A DNA stretch of 64,000 bases from Coenobita brevimanus (taxonomy: Eukaryota; Arthropoda; Malacostraca; Decapoda; Coenobitidae): contig CM064663.1 of NCBI GenBank assembly GCA_032717465.1, positions 15,085,684 through 15,149,683 on the forward strand. The letters are read 5' to 3'. Below, in pieces: positions 38,511-49,248 of the stretch (its first letter is position 1; each line of letters starts with the position of its first letter). The position numbers and the translations under genes are program-made. The notes beneath the pieces are model-generated. The model saw nothing but the letters and a program-made list of their open reading frames with translations, was not told the DNA's origin and searched no databases.

Positions 38511-39521
38511 TTAGTATGAAATCATGCTTCCCTTGTTTCTCAGGACCAGTTGGATGTGTTTGGGCATGGAATCACTTAGGTCTCTAAGGCAATTTAAGGT
38601 CATTTCTTTGCATTAAACATTTATCAGTTCAGTCTTGAGGTTGTCCAGAGTGGGTGTCTTCTCTTCCATGATTTTCTTCATCTTTGCCCAGCAGTTTTCT
38701 ATCGGATTTAGATCCGGACTGTTGCCAGGCCATTTGAGGACCTCAATCCGATTATCCTGAAGCCATTCTGTTACCTTTCTTGACTTGTGGCATGGAGCTG
38801 AATCGTGCATGAAAAAGTCGCACCCATGAATAGCAAAAAAATTTAACAAATGATCTTTCAGAACTTGAATGTACCGACCACCATTCATCATCAAGTTCTC
38901 ATGAAGAAAGTAGAGGCCTCCCTTTCCCATTTCATATGAGAAACACCCCTGTACCATTACTGATTGTGGGTGTTTAGCAGTTGGCACCGTGTAAGCAGGG
39001 TCATATCGACTATGGGAGGCAGGATGATGAACCTTTGCAGAATGCATCTGGAACATTTGAAATGTGCTTTCATCGGAAAACATAACCTTTTTCCACTCAT
39101 CTGATGTCCAGTGTGCATACTTCTTGGCAAACTGAATGCGCTGCTTCTTAATGCAGTCAGTGAGAAGCTGTTTCTTGGCTGCTGTGTTGCTTGGCATACC
39201 CAGCTCCTTCTGCAAGCGGTGTTGGATAGTTTGAATTGAGACGTCTTGTAATAGCTGGGGATGAACTCTTTTCAATTCTAATGCTGTTAGTCGAGGATTC
39301 TTGATTACTTCCCTCTCCAGAAGCGTATCTGTACCTCTGGAAGTCATCCTTTTCTTTCCACAGCCATGCTTGTGCTCCGGTATGACATCAGGTGGCAGGC
39401 CGCACACTACAGCAAGAGTCTTCATGAGGGGCAACTTTGTGGGTCCAGTATGTTCATAAATCTTGTTGACAGGGACATTATCCTGCTTCCATGCAATGAT
39501 ACGGACCCTCTCATCCCTCAA
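38511..39521 (-). pseudogene. Tc1-like transposase (DD34E), one premature stop
   Basis: A Tc1/mariner-superfamily transposase that would move a TA-targeting element. From Met 39521: a short first helix region (RDERVRIIAWKQDNVPVNKI), second HTH (TLLEREVIKNPRLTALELKR, then HPQLLQDVSIQTIQHRLQ), and the catalytic core VMFSDESTFQMF (Asp 1), CDFFMHDSAPCHKSRKV (Asp 2) and LKWPGNSPDLNPIENCWAKM (Glu, 34 residues on). One TAA at 38613-38615 cuts the last ~34 residues; the same frame then runs on to a natural stop at 38511-38513. The surviving frame of 302 codons is close to the usual ~340. I could not place the element's inverted repeats: flanks 39560-39790 and 38238-38510 show no clear partner ends. 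Confidence 0.9.
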
Positions 39522-39794
39522 GCAGTATTTTCCAGGAATGACAACTTGGCTCTAGGAAAATAACGGGGCAAACAGTAATGCATACGAATAAAGAGGGAGG
39601 TGCAAGTTCGGAGCGAAGGGAACAAATACTCCGACTCTCGCTTGTGGGCAAGCACTGAAGTGCTGAGTGTTTCACCACCTCCCCCAACACCAGAGGAGTT
39701 TCCAGCTACTTCTTGCCCAAAAAATTCACTTGGTAGAGGTGGAAACACAAAACAAAGACAGACAACTCTCCCATAGCAATTATATGTGTAGGTC

Positions 39795-40834
39795 CTAAGT
39801 CAATTTGAAGTGGGTGTAAATATTTGCTGCTTGAGGGACCAGGTCTTCAGTTTCCTTGGTAAATACTGATAAAAAATAATTATTTAGGATGAAGTACAGT
39901 TCTCTACCTTCAGAGTTAATGTCACCTGATTCTCTTCTGAGAGGTCGTATCCTATCTTTACTTTTCGTACGGTATATGTGATAAAAACCCTTGGGGTGTT
40001 CTTTTGATTCACTAGCAACCTTAATTTCATAACTTCTCTTTACTTTCCATATCTCCCTCTTTACTTCTGTATTCAAAATCGCATGCCAGTTACATAAGTG
40101 TTCCTGTCAACATTTTAATTTTCTACATATTCCTTTCCTTTGGCCTATGAGAGATTTTAATCTGTTGTTTAACCATCTTGGGTCTGAATCATTCCTTCTA
40201 AACGGTTTTGAAGGGAAATATCTATTTTGGCCTTCATGTATTGTATTTAACTCATTATACTTCTCACTGGCCGAACTGCTGCTTCGTAGTGGACCTGCAT
40301 TAATCCCCATCACCTGAACTACACTCCCACCTTTCCCACCTGGCTCACATTCCCAATCGTTTCCTGACCCTCACCTATGACGTGGAATTCCCCACTGACC
40401 TGGCTGTCCCTAAAGTAGCTAGTCTTCCTATGGAATACCGTTCTAAATTAAGCTCTTAATCCATCAAAATCTCCTACATGAAAATTAGGAACGGTGGGGG
40501 GATTTTCGGTATAACAGACATCCCAAATAAATGTGAATTTAATTTCTTTATAATCGCTATTACCAAGTGGTCCACCAACCTCTATAACAGGAATGACACT
40601 TTCTTTATTACCTAAAATCAAATCTAGTATATTATTTCCTTTGGTGGGCTCTCTGATATACTGATAAAGGAAATTATCCTGTACTACCTCTAGAAATTCC
40701 ACTGACTCTGCATCCCCTGTCTTGTTTTGCCAGTCTATCCTTGGCAGATTAAGATCCCCTACAATTATAACTAGGCTGGACTGTGACGCTTTCCTAATTT
40801 GCTCCCAAAGGTACTGACTATCTGCTTTACTTAA
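39795..40834 (-). pseudogene. CR1/L2-like ORF2, endonuclease end and linker (copy 2)
   Basis: Reading leftward after the MITE: SKADSQYLWEQIRKASQSSL, VIIVGDLNLPRIDWQNKTGD (catalytic Asp-Asn), FLYQYIREPTKGNNILDLIL, GNSDYKEIKFTFIWDV (here SDY instead of the catalytic SDH), PNFHVGDFDGLRA (to 40448); then other frames with MGINAGPLRSS, RYFPSKPFRRNDSDPRW (40313-40180), and KSYEIKVASESKEHPKGFYH, IYRTKSKDRIRPLRRESGD, YFLSVFTKETEDLVPQAANI (40076-39795). The protein would cut the target site for the LINE. At least two frameshifts (near 40445 and 40110) inactivate it. The loss of the endonuclease His in SDY is an added lesion. Confidence 0.85.
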
Positions 40835-42313
40835 CCCCTTCATGGCCGAAGGCCCAGAATTTTCCGTGTGCGCTAGGCTGACGTCAGGACCATTTTTTGA
40901 GGTTTCAAAAATTGTTTTTTTTCTTGCCATATTGAAGAGAAAGTTCAGATGCACCTAAGAGTGCAAATCCCAGCTTCCTAGACAGTTTTATGGCTTGAAA
41001 TGGAGTGCGGAAGTTGCAGAAATATCGGCAACCGATATCCACCGCACAGGGGTGCTGCCGCAACGCAACTGGGCAGGTGTTGTTATTTTTTTTTACCTCC
41101 CAAAACAATACAAATGGTGCTGAAATGTTGTGCATATATGAGGTATGATGATATCGAATGATTTCAGTACATAATCTGTTAGGAATGGCTGGAAAAAAAA
41201 AATTATGAATACTTTTTCACCTTTTTCATATATGTTTATGGTAGTTTCGAGTTATTTTTTAAGTTATCGTTCTGCCCATGCTTGGAAAAGGGAGCGAAAG
41301 AGTTGAATTTCGGTCCTAAATGAGAAAACTGCACGTCCTCCAAAGTTAGACTCTGCCACAGAAGAATAAAATGGAGGGTCAGGTCCGATTAGCAATGCGG
41401 AAGTTGAGTCGCAACTTCGAGCTCCCACACCACAAGCATGGCTAAAAATGGAATCGTAATGCAGTTTCGTAAGTCTAATTATTACGAATACAGATACAAA
41501 GCAGAAATAAATAAGTTTACAGACGAGGGAAAACGTATTTTTTTTTCCTTAATAATATGTTCATCTTTATCATTTTACGTTCATCTTTATCATTTTACCT
41601 TGTTATTTTCGCAATAGATATTGCTGTCTCGTAAACAGGGTGGTTGTATGTGTTTTGCAAGGGAGGAAAAAGATTGCATTTTCTGTCTGGGTCGAGATAA
41701 TGGCTGTAACTATGTGTTTTTAGGCATGACCACGAGCGAAAAAATCGTACATCCACTCGTCATGACAGCAGGTGGTGAACTGACAGATGATGTGTGAGAG
41801 GGTGAAGTCAAGGTCAGTCTCATGTCCCAGAGTTTCGTTCACTTCCCAAAGGTTTTCACAGTTTTCTACAAGTTGCACTGCATCAAATGATCCAAACTAT
41901 AACAGCAAACCTGAGCAAATAGGTAAAGATACCAACACAAAAATGTATTTTTCACTTATTATCATGTCTTTTTTGGTATATGCCTGTATTACTTCATAAT
42001 CGTAAATAGGTGGTTGTGTGTGTTTTGCAAGAGAGGACAAAGATGAAATGTTCTGCCTGGGTCCAGATAATGGGTGTAGTTGTGCTTGTTTATGCATGAC
42101 TAGGAGCGAAAAAATCGAAAATCCACTCATCACAGCAGCAGGCTTTGAACTGCTTGATGACATGTATGGGAGTGTAGTGTAGGTCGGTGTGAAGACGTTC
42201 AGAACGTTTGTTCACTTCCCAAAAATTTTTGCAATTTTTTATAGGCCGCCTCAAACGACACCTGCGCCCATTGATCGGCTAAACGTCATTCGACGCCGGG
42301 GGCCATGGCGGGG
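40835..42313. mobile_element. piggyBac-type MITE in a TTAA site
   Basis: 1479 bases with ends CCCCTTCATGGCC and GGCCATGGCGGGG, flanked by TTAA (40831-40834 and 42314-42317). The paralogous LINE copy carries a single TTAA at 16192-16195, so insertion is proven by an empty site. No transposase is present. The right half contains a degenerate tandem duplication (about 41634-41890 and 41999-42260; shared GGTGGTTGT.TGTGTTTTGCAAG and GAGCGAAAAAATCG). Confidence 0.93.
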
Positions 42314-42317
42314 TTAA

Positions 42318-42653
42318 TTTTGGAGATCTGTAAATAGCTCCTAAGGCAAACAGCTTCCTATTGTTGCTAATTTCAATGCATACACTTTCCGTGCCCCTGG
42401 ATACTTTAATGACTGCTCTATTGTAGCAGTTTAACGAACACTTTACATAAATAGCAACATCGCCCCCTTTTCTTATCAGACGATTTGACACAAAAGTATT
42501 ACAGCTCTTTATCTGTTTTTCTGCTAAAAATTCTCGAGTGTCTGTATTCATCCAAGTTTCACTAATATCAGCAATGTCTATTTTATCTGTACAAATTAAA
42601 GCCCTCAGTTCATCCATTTTATTATGTAAACTCCTGCTGTTTGTGTAGTACAC
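42318..42653 (-). pseudogene. CR1/L2-like ORF2, endonuclease N-terminus (copy 2)
   Basis: An uninterrupted start of the APE endonuclease. From Met 42653: YYTNSRSLHNKMDELRALIC (N-terminal motif with catalytic Asn), DIADISETWMN (catalytic Glu intact, unlike copy 1), RKGGDVAIYVKCSLNCYN, and ALGAIYRSPKL at the MITE junction. It joins smoothly to SKADSQYLWEQ beyond the MITE when the MITE and one TTAA are disregarded. Upstream (42656-42964) another frame resembles an extension of the ORF2 leader with TQAPQKEQGMIE, also visible in copy 1. Confidence 0.85.
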
Positions 42654-42961
42654 ATTCAGGTTATTAGAAGTAGTTTTACCTCTACCTTGGGACTTACTAT
42701 TTTATATTTTGTTACCAACTGGGAACTCTTTACTATACTAATATAGCAGTTTTTTGTACTATCACAAATCGCCCCTTTATCATCGCCTGTTCTCTTCTCT
42801 ATCATCCCCTGCTCTTTTTGAGGTGCCTGAGTAGATGTATCTACACTGATGGTTAAACTCTTGTGCTTACTTTTGCAAGTCTTGCTGCATCTCTCCAAAC
42901 CTGATGATAATGATCTCTGAGTGTAGTTGCTGTAACTTCCTGTACATCTAATTCTCAACCT

Positions 42962-42962
<1 letters not shown>

Positions 42963-42994
<32 letters not shown>
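42963..42994. repeat. Homopolymer run (T on the LINE strand)
   Basis: About 32 A on the plus strand. It lies between ORF1 and ORF2 of the LINE; copy 1 has a shorter T-rich run at the same place (about 11823-11842). Confidence 0.95.
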
Positions 42995-42996
<2 letters not shown>

Positions 42997-43402
42997 AACT
43001 CCCTATCATTCCAGCTAAAACAGTAACTCCCTGCCTACTAAGATGAGTCTCATCCCAACTATACATGGCACTCCATCCATAAAACTGGTGCCAGCTGTCT
43101 ATGAATGGTATTGCATTAACTTTGCAATACCTTCCAAGGCGCCAATTAAAACCTATCTCCATGCTCAACCATTCCCTCCCAACTCCCCTCCTAGGCAAAT
43201 CACCGAGTACTACAGGGGTCCCTCCCCTCTCCTTAACCTTCTCCAACATAACCTTGTACTGCTGCCACAGTACCTCACTCTTACGCCTACCAGTATCATT
43301 GCCTCCTACACTGAGGCACACAATGGGTTTGCCTCCACTATCCTTCACGATATTTGAATTTTTTTCTATCACATTACCCTTCCAGGCCCCTGGAAGACAC
43401 AT
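42995..43402 (-). pseudogene. CR1/L2-like LINE ORF1 SGNH-esterase domain (copy 2)
   Basis: A continuous 135-codon frame that matches SGNH/GDSL hydrolases: VCLSVGGNDTGRRKSEVL (block III G-x-N-D), an MLEKVKERGGTPVVLGDLPR strand, AIPFIDSWHQFYG and SWDETHLSRQG (block V, Asp-x-x-His). Just upstream in another frame, the block I motif reads VVEDFQVRYLNRAM (43449-43457 for the EDF codons), in place of GDS, so the catalytic Ser is missing. Esterase ORF1 proteins have been described in CR1-like LINEs. The natural start is probably the ATG at about 43843 (VFSMENFVLAAS..), separated by frame breaks and splice-like AGGTAAG motifs. The esterase half is the best-preserved ORF1 in the window. Confidence 0.82.
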
Positions 43403-43660
43403 GTTTAGTGAGTGGAGTATACATTGCTCTGTTTAGATATCTTACCTGGAAGTCTTCAACAACGAGAACATTTTCTTACCTATCTTGATCTATGTATACA
43501 GTACTTACCTGTAAGGGAAGTTTTCTCACCGTCCTTCTCCTCTACTGTACTTCCCTCTTTGCCTTCCCTTCAAATATGTCACGTAATGTGTCGAATCCAT
43601 TTGTGCTTTTTTCTCCACTTGTTTCGTAAGGGTGCACCCTTGTGAAAAAGTGTCCAACCT

Positions 43661-43843
43661 TCAGCCTTTTTTTCTCTCTCCTCCAGTACCTCCAACAATA
43701 CCCTCATTTGTCACTTCTTCCTGAGAAACTGGACTTCCCATTTTCACTTTGGGAAGTTCTTCCTTTAAAACAAAGTAGTCCTTCTCAAGACTTGCAGCGA
43801 GGACAAAATTCTCCATAGAGAAAACCATCAAGCACAAATTCAC
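43661..43843 (-). pseudogene. CR1/L2-like LINE ORF1 N-terminus (copy 2)
   Basis: A 60-codon frame (SMENFVLAASLEKDYFVLKE, EEVTNEGIVGGTGGERKKG) aligned to 10999-11155 in copy 1 (STESFVPAASFEDYLELREK, EVTSEGIVEDIGGERKKAEG). Charged, no recognised domain. It ends at an A/T run that shifts the frame; the following DNA (WTLVHKGAPLRNKQ in copy 1) continues the protein in another frame. Confidence 0.7.
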
Positions 43844-43856
43844 ACAAAGGTATCAC

Positions 43857-44528
43857 AGGTCACTATAACACACTAGCACAACACTATCACAGGTCACTAG
43901 CACAACACTATCACAGGTCACTACAACACACTATCACATGTCACTACAACACACTAGCACAACACTATCACAGGTCACTACAACACACTAGCACAACACT
44001 ATCACAGGTCACTACAACACACTAGCACAACACTATCACAGGTCACTAGCACAACACTATCACAGGTCACTACAACACACTATCACATATCACTACAACA
44101 CACTAGCACAACACTATCACAGGTCACTACAACACACTAGCACAACACTATCATAGGTCACTACAACACACTAGCACAACACTATCACAGGTCACTACAA
44201 CACACTAGCACAACACTATCACAAGTCACTACAACACACTAGCACAACACTATCACAGGTCACTACAACACACTAGCACAACACTATCACAGGTCACTAC
44301 AACACACTAGCACAACACTATCATAGGTCACTACAACACACTAGCACAACACTATCACAGGTCACTAGCACAACACTATCACAGGTCACTACTACACACT
44401 AGCACAACACTATCACAGGTCACTACAACACACTAGCACAACACTATCACAGGTCACTACAACACACTAGCACAACACTATCACAGGTCACTACAACACA
44501 CTAGCACAACACTATCACAGGTCACTAA
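43857..44528 (-). repeat. 34-bp minisatellite, about 20 units
   Basis: Tandem units TCACTACAACACACTAGCAC plus AACACTATCACAGG on the plus strand. Some units are shortened to about 24 bases by loss of ACAACACACT. Units are contiguous, with no spacers. This is the same unit that occurs about three times at 10860-10977, upstream of ORF1 in both copies. Confidence 0.97.
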
Positions 44529-44638
44529 ACTCACTGACAATTCTCACAACAGGTGAGTACAGTTAGTTAAATCAGGAACGCCAGGAGACATCTGAACAAA
44601 CTGACCTCATGTGAGCGACTGCCAACTGACCTAAGGTG

Positions 44639-44642
<4 letters not shown>

Positions 44643-44697
<55 letters not shown>

Positions 44698-44706
44698 CAT
44701 CATCAT
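44643..44706. repeat. (CT)n and (CAT)n microsatellites
   Basis: CT 44643-44692 beside the 5' end of the CR1/L2-like LINE, then CAT, the (ATG)n tail of LINE family B copy 2. Confidence 0.95.
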
Positions 44707-45797
44707 CCGGACATCCTTTCCCACCCAAGCGCAGTGTGAGGAGTCGCAATGTCCAGACAGCCCAAATTTGCTCAATCCAATGGGCCACACTTCAAACTCA
44801 TCATTCAAGTCCCCGAAATCCTGGCTCTATCGGATACGCCAAAAACATTCACCACTTTCTGTAGCTTCACATAAACATATCCGATAGAGTTAATCCGGAT
44901 GCAGCCACGTTAAAAACGGATGCCAAAATCCCTGATCATGCACTTCTCCTCACAACTTTCTTCCACCCAGCTCGATTTCTTGTCAGATCCCTAGCCTCAC
45001 TGACTTCCAAACCTCTCCTCATCACACACTCATTAACCCTATCTCTCCACCTTCTCCTTGGCCCACCTCGCCTCCTCCCTCCTTCAAATTCGCCTTGATA
45101 TACCTTTTTCACCACTCTATTTTTATCCATTCTCTCCACATGACCATACGATCTTAGAACACTCTCTTCGATTCTGGTGTCCACCGACTTCCTCACTCCA
45201 CACCTTCACGAATCACATTATTTTGTATCCTATCCACCCTTTGTACTGCACATAGATTCCTCAGCAGGCCCATCTCCACTGCCCTTACTCTTGACTTTTC
45301 ATTTTCATGCCACACCATAGTCTCACATCCATATGTTAAAGATGGCACTAACACTCCCTCATGTAAGCCTCGTGCAGCTGCAACATTCAAACCTCTGTTT
45401 CTTATCAAGGCCTCCATTGCACCAGCTACTTTTCTTCTTTGTGTCACTCTACTTTCAATTTCTTTTGCATATTTTCCTCTCTTTTCTATCATTGTACCCA
45501 GGTATTTGAACTCTCTCACCAATTCCAGTCTCTCTCCATTCACTGTAACATCACACTGGGAGTCACCTTCTCTCACACTAACCATCACTTTACTCTTTTC
45601 TACATTTACTCTCAAGGCATGACGCTCACAGACATCAGCAATACTCTGCACTAGCCTACCAAGTTCTTGTCCGGTACTAGCAAGCAGTACTGCATCATCA
45701 GCATACAGCAAATTTGAGATATTTCATCCATCACCATTCTTTACTAACGCCATCCCTCTGTCCATTACTCGTGTTTTTGCTTCTCTCACTACCCTAT

Positions 45798-45852
<55 letters not shown>

Positions 45853-47766
45853 ATAACCATGGGGACATCACATGACCTTGTTGCACGCCCATGCCGATCG
45901 TGAACCATTCACTTTGATGCCCATTAACCCTTACACATGCTTCGCTACCCTCGTAAAAGCTCTTGACAGCACCTACCAGCTTACCATCTATGCCGTACAT
46001 GCACAAAATTTTCCACAATCCCTCTCTGTCTACTTTGTCTTATGCCATTTCCAGATCCATGAATGCCATAAACACCTAATGGACCTTCTCACAAGCCTTC
46101 TCTGCTATCTGTCTCACTGCAAATACTTGATCCAAACATCCTCTGCCACTCCCAAAACCACCCTGTTCCTCACTCGCTAGGACTTCTGATATCTCACTTA
46201 TTTTCGCTATAATAATTCTTTCATATACCTTCCCTTCCACATTCAGTCAACTTATGCCACGATAATTCTTGCACACACTTCGTTCACCTTTTTTTTTTTT
46301 TTGTACAGGGGTACAATCACAGCCTTTTTCCACTCTGCAGGCACAGTTTCATTCATCCATGCCTCTTACATATCTTCAACAGACACTTCATTCTACTCTC
46401 TCCACTACACTTAAGCATCTTTGCATACACCTCATCAACCCCAGCTACTTTCCAGTTTTTCAGGCGCTTCACAGCACTCTTCACCTGTGTGACTATCATG
46501 TCTCCTGGCACTGCATTCCTTCTCTGCACACTCCCTGAACCAATCATTTTTACAGCCGCTCTACTCTTTCTATTCCCATTCATCAGAATCTCAAAATATT
46601 CTTTCCATTTGGTCCTTACTTCATCTCCATGAGTTAATAATCACCACATGCATCCTTCAGACCATCACAATTCTTTCCACTTTCACTTCTACATTTCCGC
46701 ACCATTTTCCAGAATAACTTCCTATTTTCAGAGCAGTTTGCATTCATGTTTCTTCCCACATCATACTTTACCTCCTTCTTTTTCCTCTTCACTAATCTCT
46801 TTACATGCTTCTTCCTCTCAATATACTTAGTTCTTGTTTCAACTGAGCCTCTATCCTGTAACACTTTAGCCACTTCTTCCTCTTTTCCTCCATCACTCTC
46901 TTAACCTTCTCATCCCATCATGCTGTACCTTTCTTCTTTGTTGTTACTCTTGCCACACCACTCACCACTTTAGCATTCCTAAGTAAGCAATCCCTATATG
47001 CATCCCACAGGCTGTCCAGATCCATTTCATTCCACTTCACTGATTCTAACTCCTCCTATGCTTTGGTCCTGTAATCATTTGCTATTACTTTGATCCTCAG
47101 CTTCTCAACTTTCTGTTTTTCTCCCTGACTGCTCCTTTCTCTCCTGATCTACCTCACTCCTCTCAGCTTGATCTTGGATACCACAATCATATGATGTGAC
47201 AGACCTCCACGTCATCCTATCACGGCCCTCGTATCAACAACCATTCCCATCATTGACCTCTCTGTGAGTATGTAATCAATCGGGCTTCTTTCAACACGAT
47301 CCCCATTTCCTCTATACCATGTATATTTATGTGCATCTTTGTGTTTGAAATACGAGGTACCATACTAATGTACAACAAACTGCTCTCCTGACACATATCT
47401 CTCAGTCGCTTCCCATTATCATTTTCTCCTGGTACTCCATAACAACCCATAATATCATCCCCATGACCAGTGCCTACTCTTCCATTCATATCCCCCATTA
47501 TGATCACCTTATATCTCCTGGGTATTTCTCCCACTACTTCATCCAGCTCAACCCAGAACCTGTCTCACTCTCTCACTCCTGTCCTCACTCGGTGCATACG
47601 CTACAATGACTGCCACTTTCAACTTCTCAAAGTTGAACTTGACATACATATATCTCAAGCTGACACATTTGTCGTCTCTCATTCCACTCTGCCACACCTT
47701 ATTCATCAGCAACAAAATTCCTTTCTTAAACCTTCCTCACCCATTCATTCCCGATCTTACACATTA
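44692..47766 (-). mobile_element. APE-RT LINE 'family B', copy 2
   Basis: Matches 18359-21571 throughout. Reading leftward: GEIPRRYKVIIMGDMNGRVG (about 47520), VTQVKSAVKRLKNWKVAGVD (about 46480), the RT palm in pieces, SLLYADDAVLLASTGQ (about 45700, YADD intact), MVSVREGDSQCDVTVNGERL, YLGTMIEKRGKYAKEIESRV, VLVPSLTYGCETMVW, and the basic tail GGRRRGGPRRRWRDRVNECV (about 45050). Many stops and frame changes. A (TA)n expansion (45799-45848) sits inside the RT where copy 1 has only about five TA units. The 5' end is truncated at CTTACACATT (47766) beside A-rich/TA repeats. Confidence 0.86.
45799..45849. repeat. (TA)n expansion inside the family B RT
   Basis: About 25 TA units where copy 1 (19486-19497) has about five, at codons for the LFNIYMDGV motif. 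A clear internal microsatellite expansion. Confidence 0.93.
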
Positions 47767-47820
47767 CATATATGAATAAATAAATAGAGAGAGAGAGAAA
47801 AAAACAGAGAGAAAGAGACT

Positions 47821-47908
<88 letters not shown>
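47767..47908. repeat. (GA)-rich and (TA)n microsatellite
   Basis: GAGA/AAAC stretch then TA 47824-47908, abutting the 3' end (CCTAGG on the minus strand) of the Jockey-group LINE. Confidence 0.95.
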
Positions 47909-47910
<2 letters not shown>

Positions 47911-49077
47911 TAGGAAGAAGGAACCAAAGGCCACGAGCCCACAAACTTTTCCTTCCAAGAAAATAACAAGATACAAGAGAGAGCCAAATTTAAGATCCGA
48001 ACATTTGATGCCTGGACACACTGCGTTTGAAAGACTGGAGATCATAGGTAGCAGGAAATACAAAGAGAGGGAGACAGTTCCAGAGCTGACCTGTTGCATA
48101 AATGAAGGACTGGGAGTAACGGTTAACTCTTGCATTAGAGAGTTGGACAGAAAAGGGATGAGAGATTGCTGCTAGAAGGGTGCTAGCACCCATCGTAGAG
48201 ATGGAGGAATGCAAGCATACAGTTCAGAGGAGCAGTGACCATTGAAGTAGCGGTAGAAACGAGATAAAGATGCAACAGTGCGGCAAAGAGACAGAGGTTG
48301 AAGGGAGCCAGTACGATGAGGAGAGTTAATGAGACGAAAAGCCTTTGACTCCACCCTATTGAGAAGAGCTGTATGTGGGAAGCCTCCATACACATGAGAG
48401 TTGTACTCCATACAGAAGCAGATACCCCTGTATAGATTTAACAATTGTGCAGGGGTAAAGAAGGAACGGAGTCGGCTTAGCACACCTAATATCTTGGAAG
48501 CAGATTTTAGAAGAGATGTAATATGATTTTTCCAAGATAAGTCCCGAGAGAGTGAAACCCCAAGCATGTTCAAGGATGATGCAGGATTGAGCTGAATATT
48601 ATTAAACATTAGTGGGTACACCTGTTGAAGATTTTGTCGGGTTGAGAGGTGTAAGGACAGAGCCTTGGATGCATTAAAAACAACAAAATTATTTTTACCC
48701 CAGTCAGAGACACAAACCAAGTCAGACATCAGGTGTGCCATAGCCTCATCCCTTGTCTGTTGAAGTAACTGCTGAGATGGACGTTGCAGGAACCGAATGG
48801 AAAGGCGAATGGTGGCATCATCAGCGTATGTGTGGACAGGGTTAGATGTACAGCTTAGAAAGTCATTGATGAATAAAAGGAAGAGAGTTGGTGATAGGAC
48901 AGAACCCTGAGGAACACCACTGTTGATAGATCTAGGAGAAGATCGAGGGCCGCCTATAACAGCGGCTATAGAACGACCAGAAAGGAAGCTATAAATGAAG
49001 GCACAGATAGAAGGATAGAAAACGTAAGAGGGCAGTTTGGAAAATAAAGCTTTATGCCAGACTCGACTGAAATCCTT

Positions 49078-49079
<2 letters not shown>
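47909..49079 (-). mobile_element. Jockey-group LINE 'family J', copy 2, RT C-terminal half
   Basis: 5'-truncated in the RT palm. Reading leftward from 49079: [20 protein letters not shown] (about 49050), NSGVPQGSVLSPTLFLLFIN, VHTYADDATIRLSI (YADD box, about 48820), VCVSDWGKNNFVVFNASK, MFNNIQLNPASSLNMLGVSL, SWKNHITSLLKSASKILGVL, ALLNRVESKAFRLINSPHRT, FSVQLSNARVNRYSQSFIYA, ending near 48000. Frame breaks near 48200 and 48400. This copy retains the palm that copy 1 (11850-14832) has lost, and lacks the upstream half that copy 1 keeps. Its 3' tail is (TA)n instead of the (AAT)n of copy 1. Confidence 0.87.
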
Positions 49080-49142
<63 letters not shown>

Positions 49143-49186
49143 GGTATATATATCTAAATCTATATCTATCTATCTATCTATCTATC

Positions 49187-49243
<57 letters not shown>
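49080..49243. repeat. (TA)n, (TCTA)n and (TG)n microsatellites
   Basis: TA 49080-49140, TCTA about 49160-49190, TA, then TG 49201-49243. Confidence 0.95.

Positions 49244-49248
<5 letters not shown>

Larger units (their letters stand above)
39795..44642 (-). mobile_element. CR1/L2-like LINE, copy 2, with nested piggyBac-type MITE
   Basis: Minus-strand partner of 10743-18166. Order leftward: 5' end beside a CT tract (44642), minisatellite (44528-43857), ORF1 (43843-42995), poly-T/A run (42963-42994), endonuclease (42653-42318), MITE (40835-42313), rest of endonuclease and linker (40830-39795). It ends at about 39795 after DLVPQAANIY, without the RT palm, so it is 3'-truncated or cut by a later event. 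It lacks the Jockey-group and hAT insertions seen in copy 1. Confidence 0.87.

Noticed and set aside
43857..44528. CRISPR-like array
   Set aside because: Units of 34 bases follow each other without unique spacers, in a eukaryotic LINE; it is a minisatellite.
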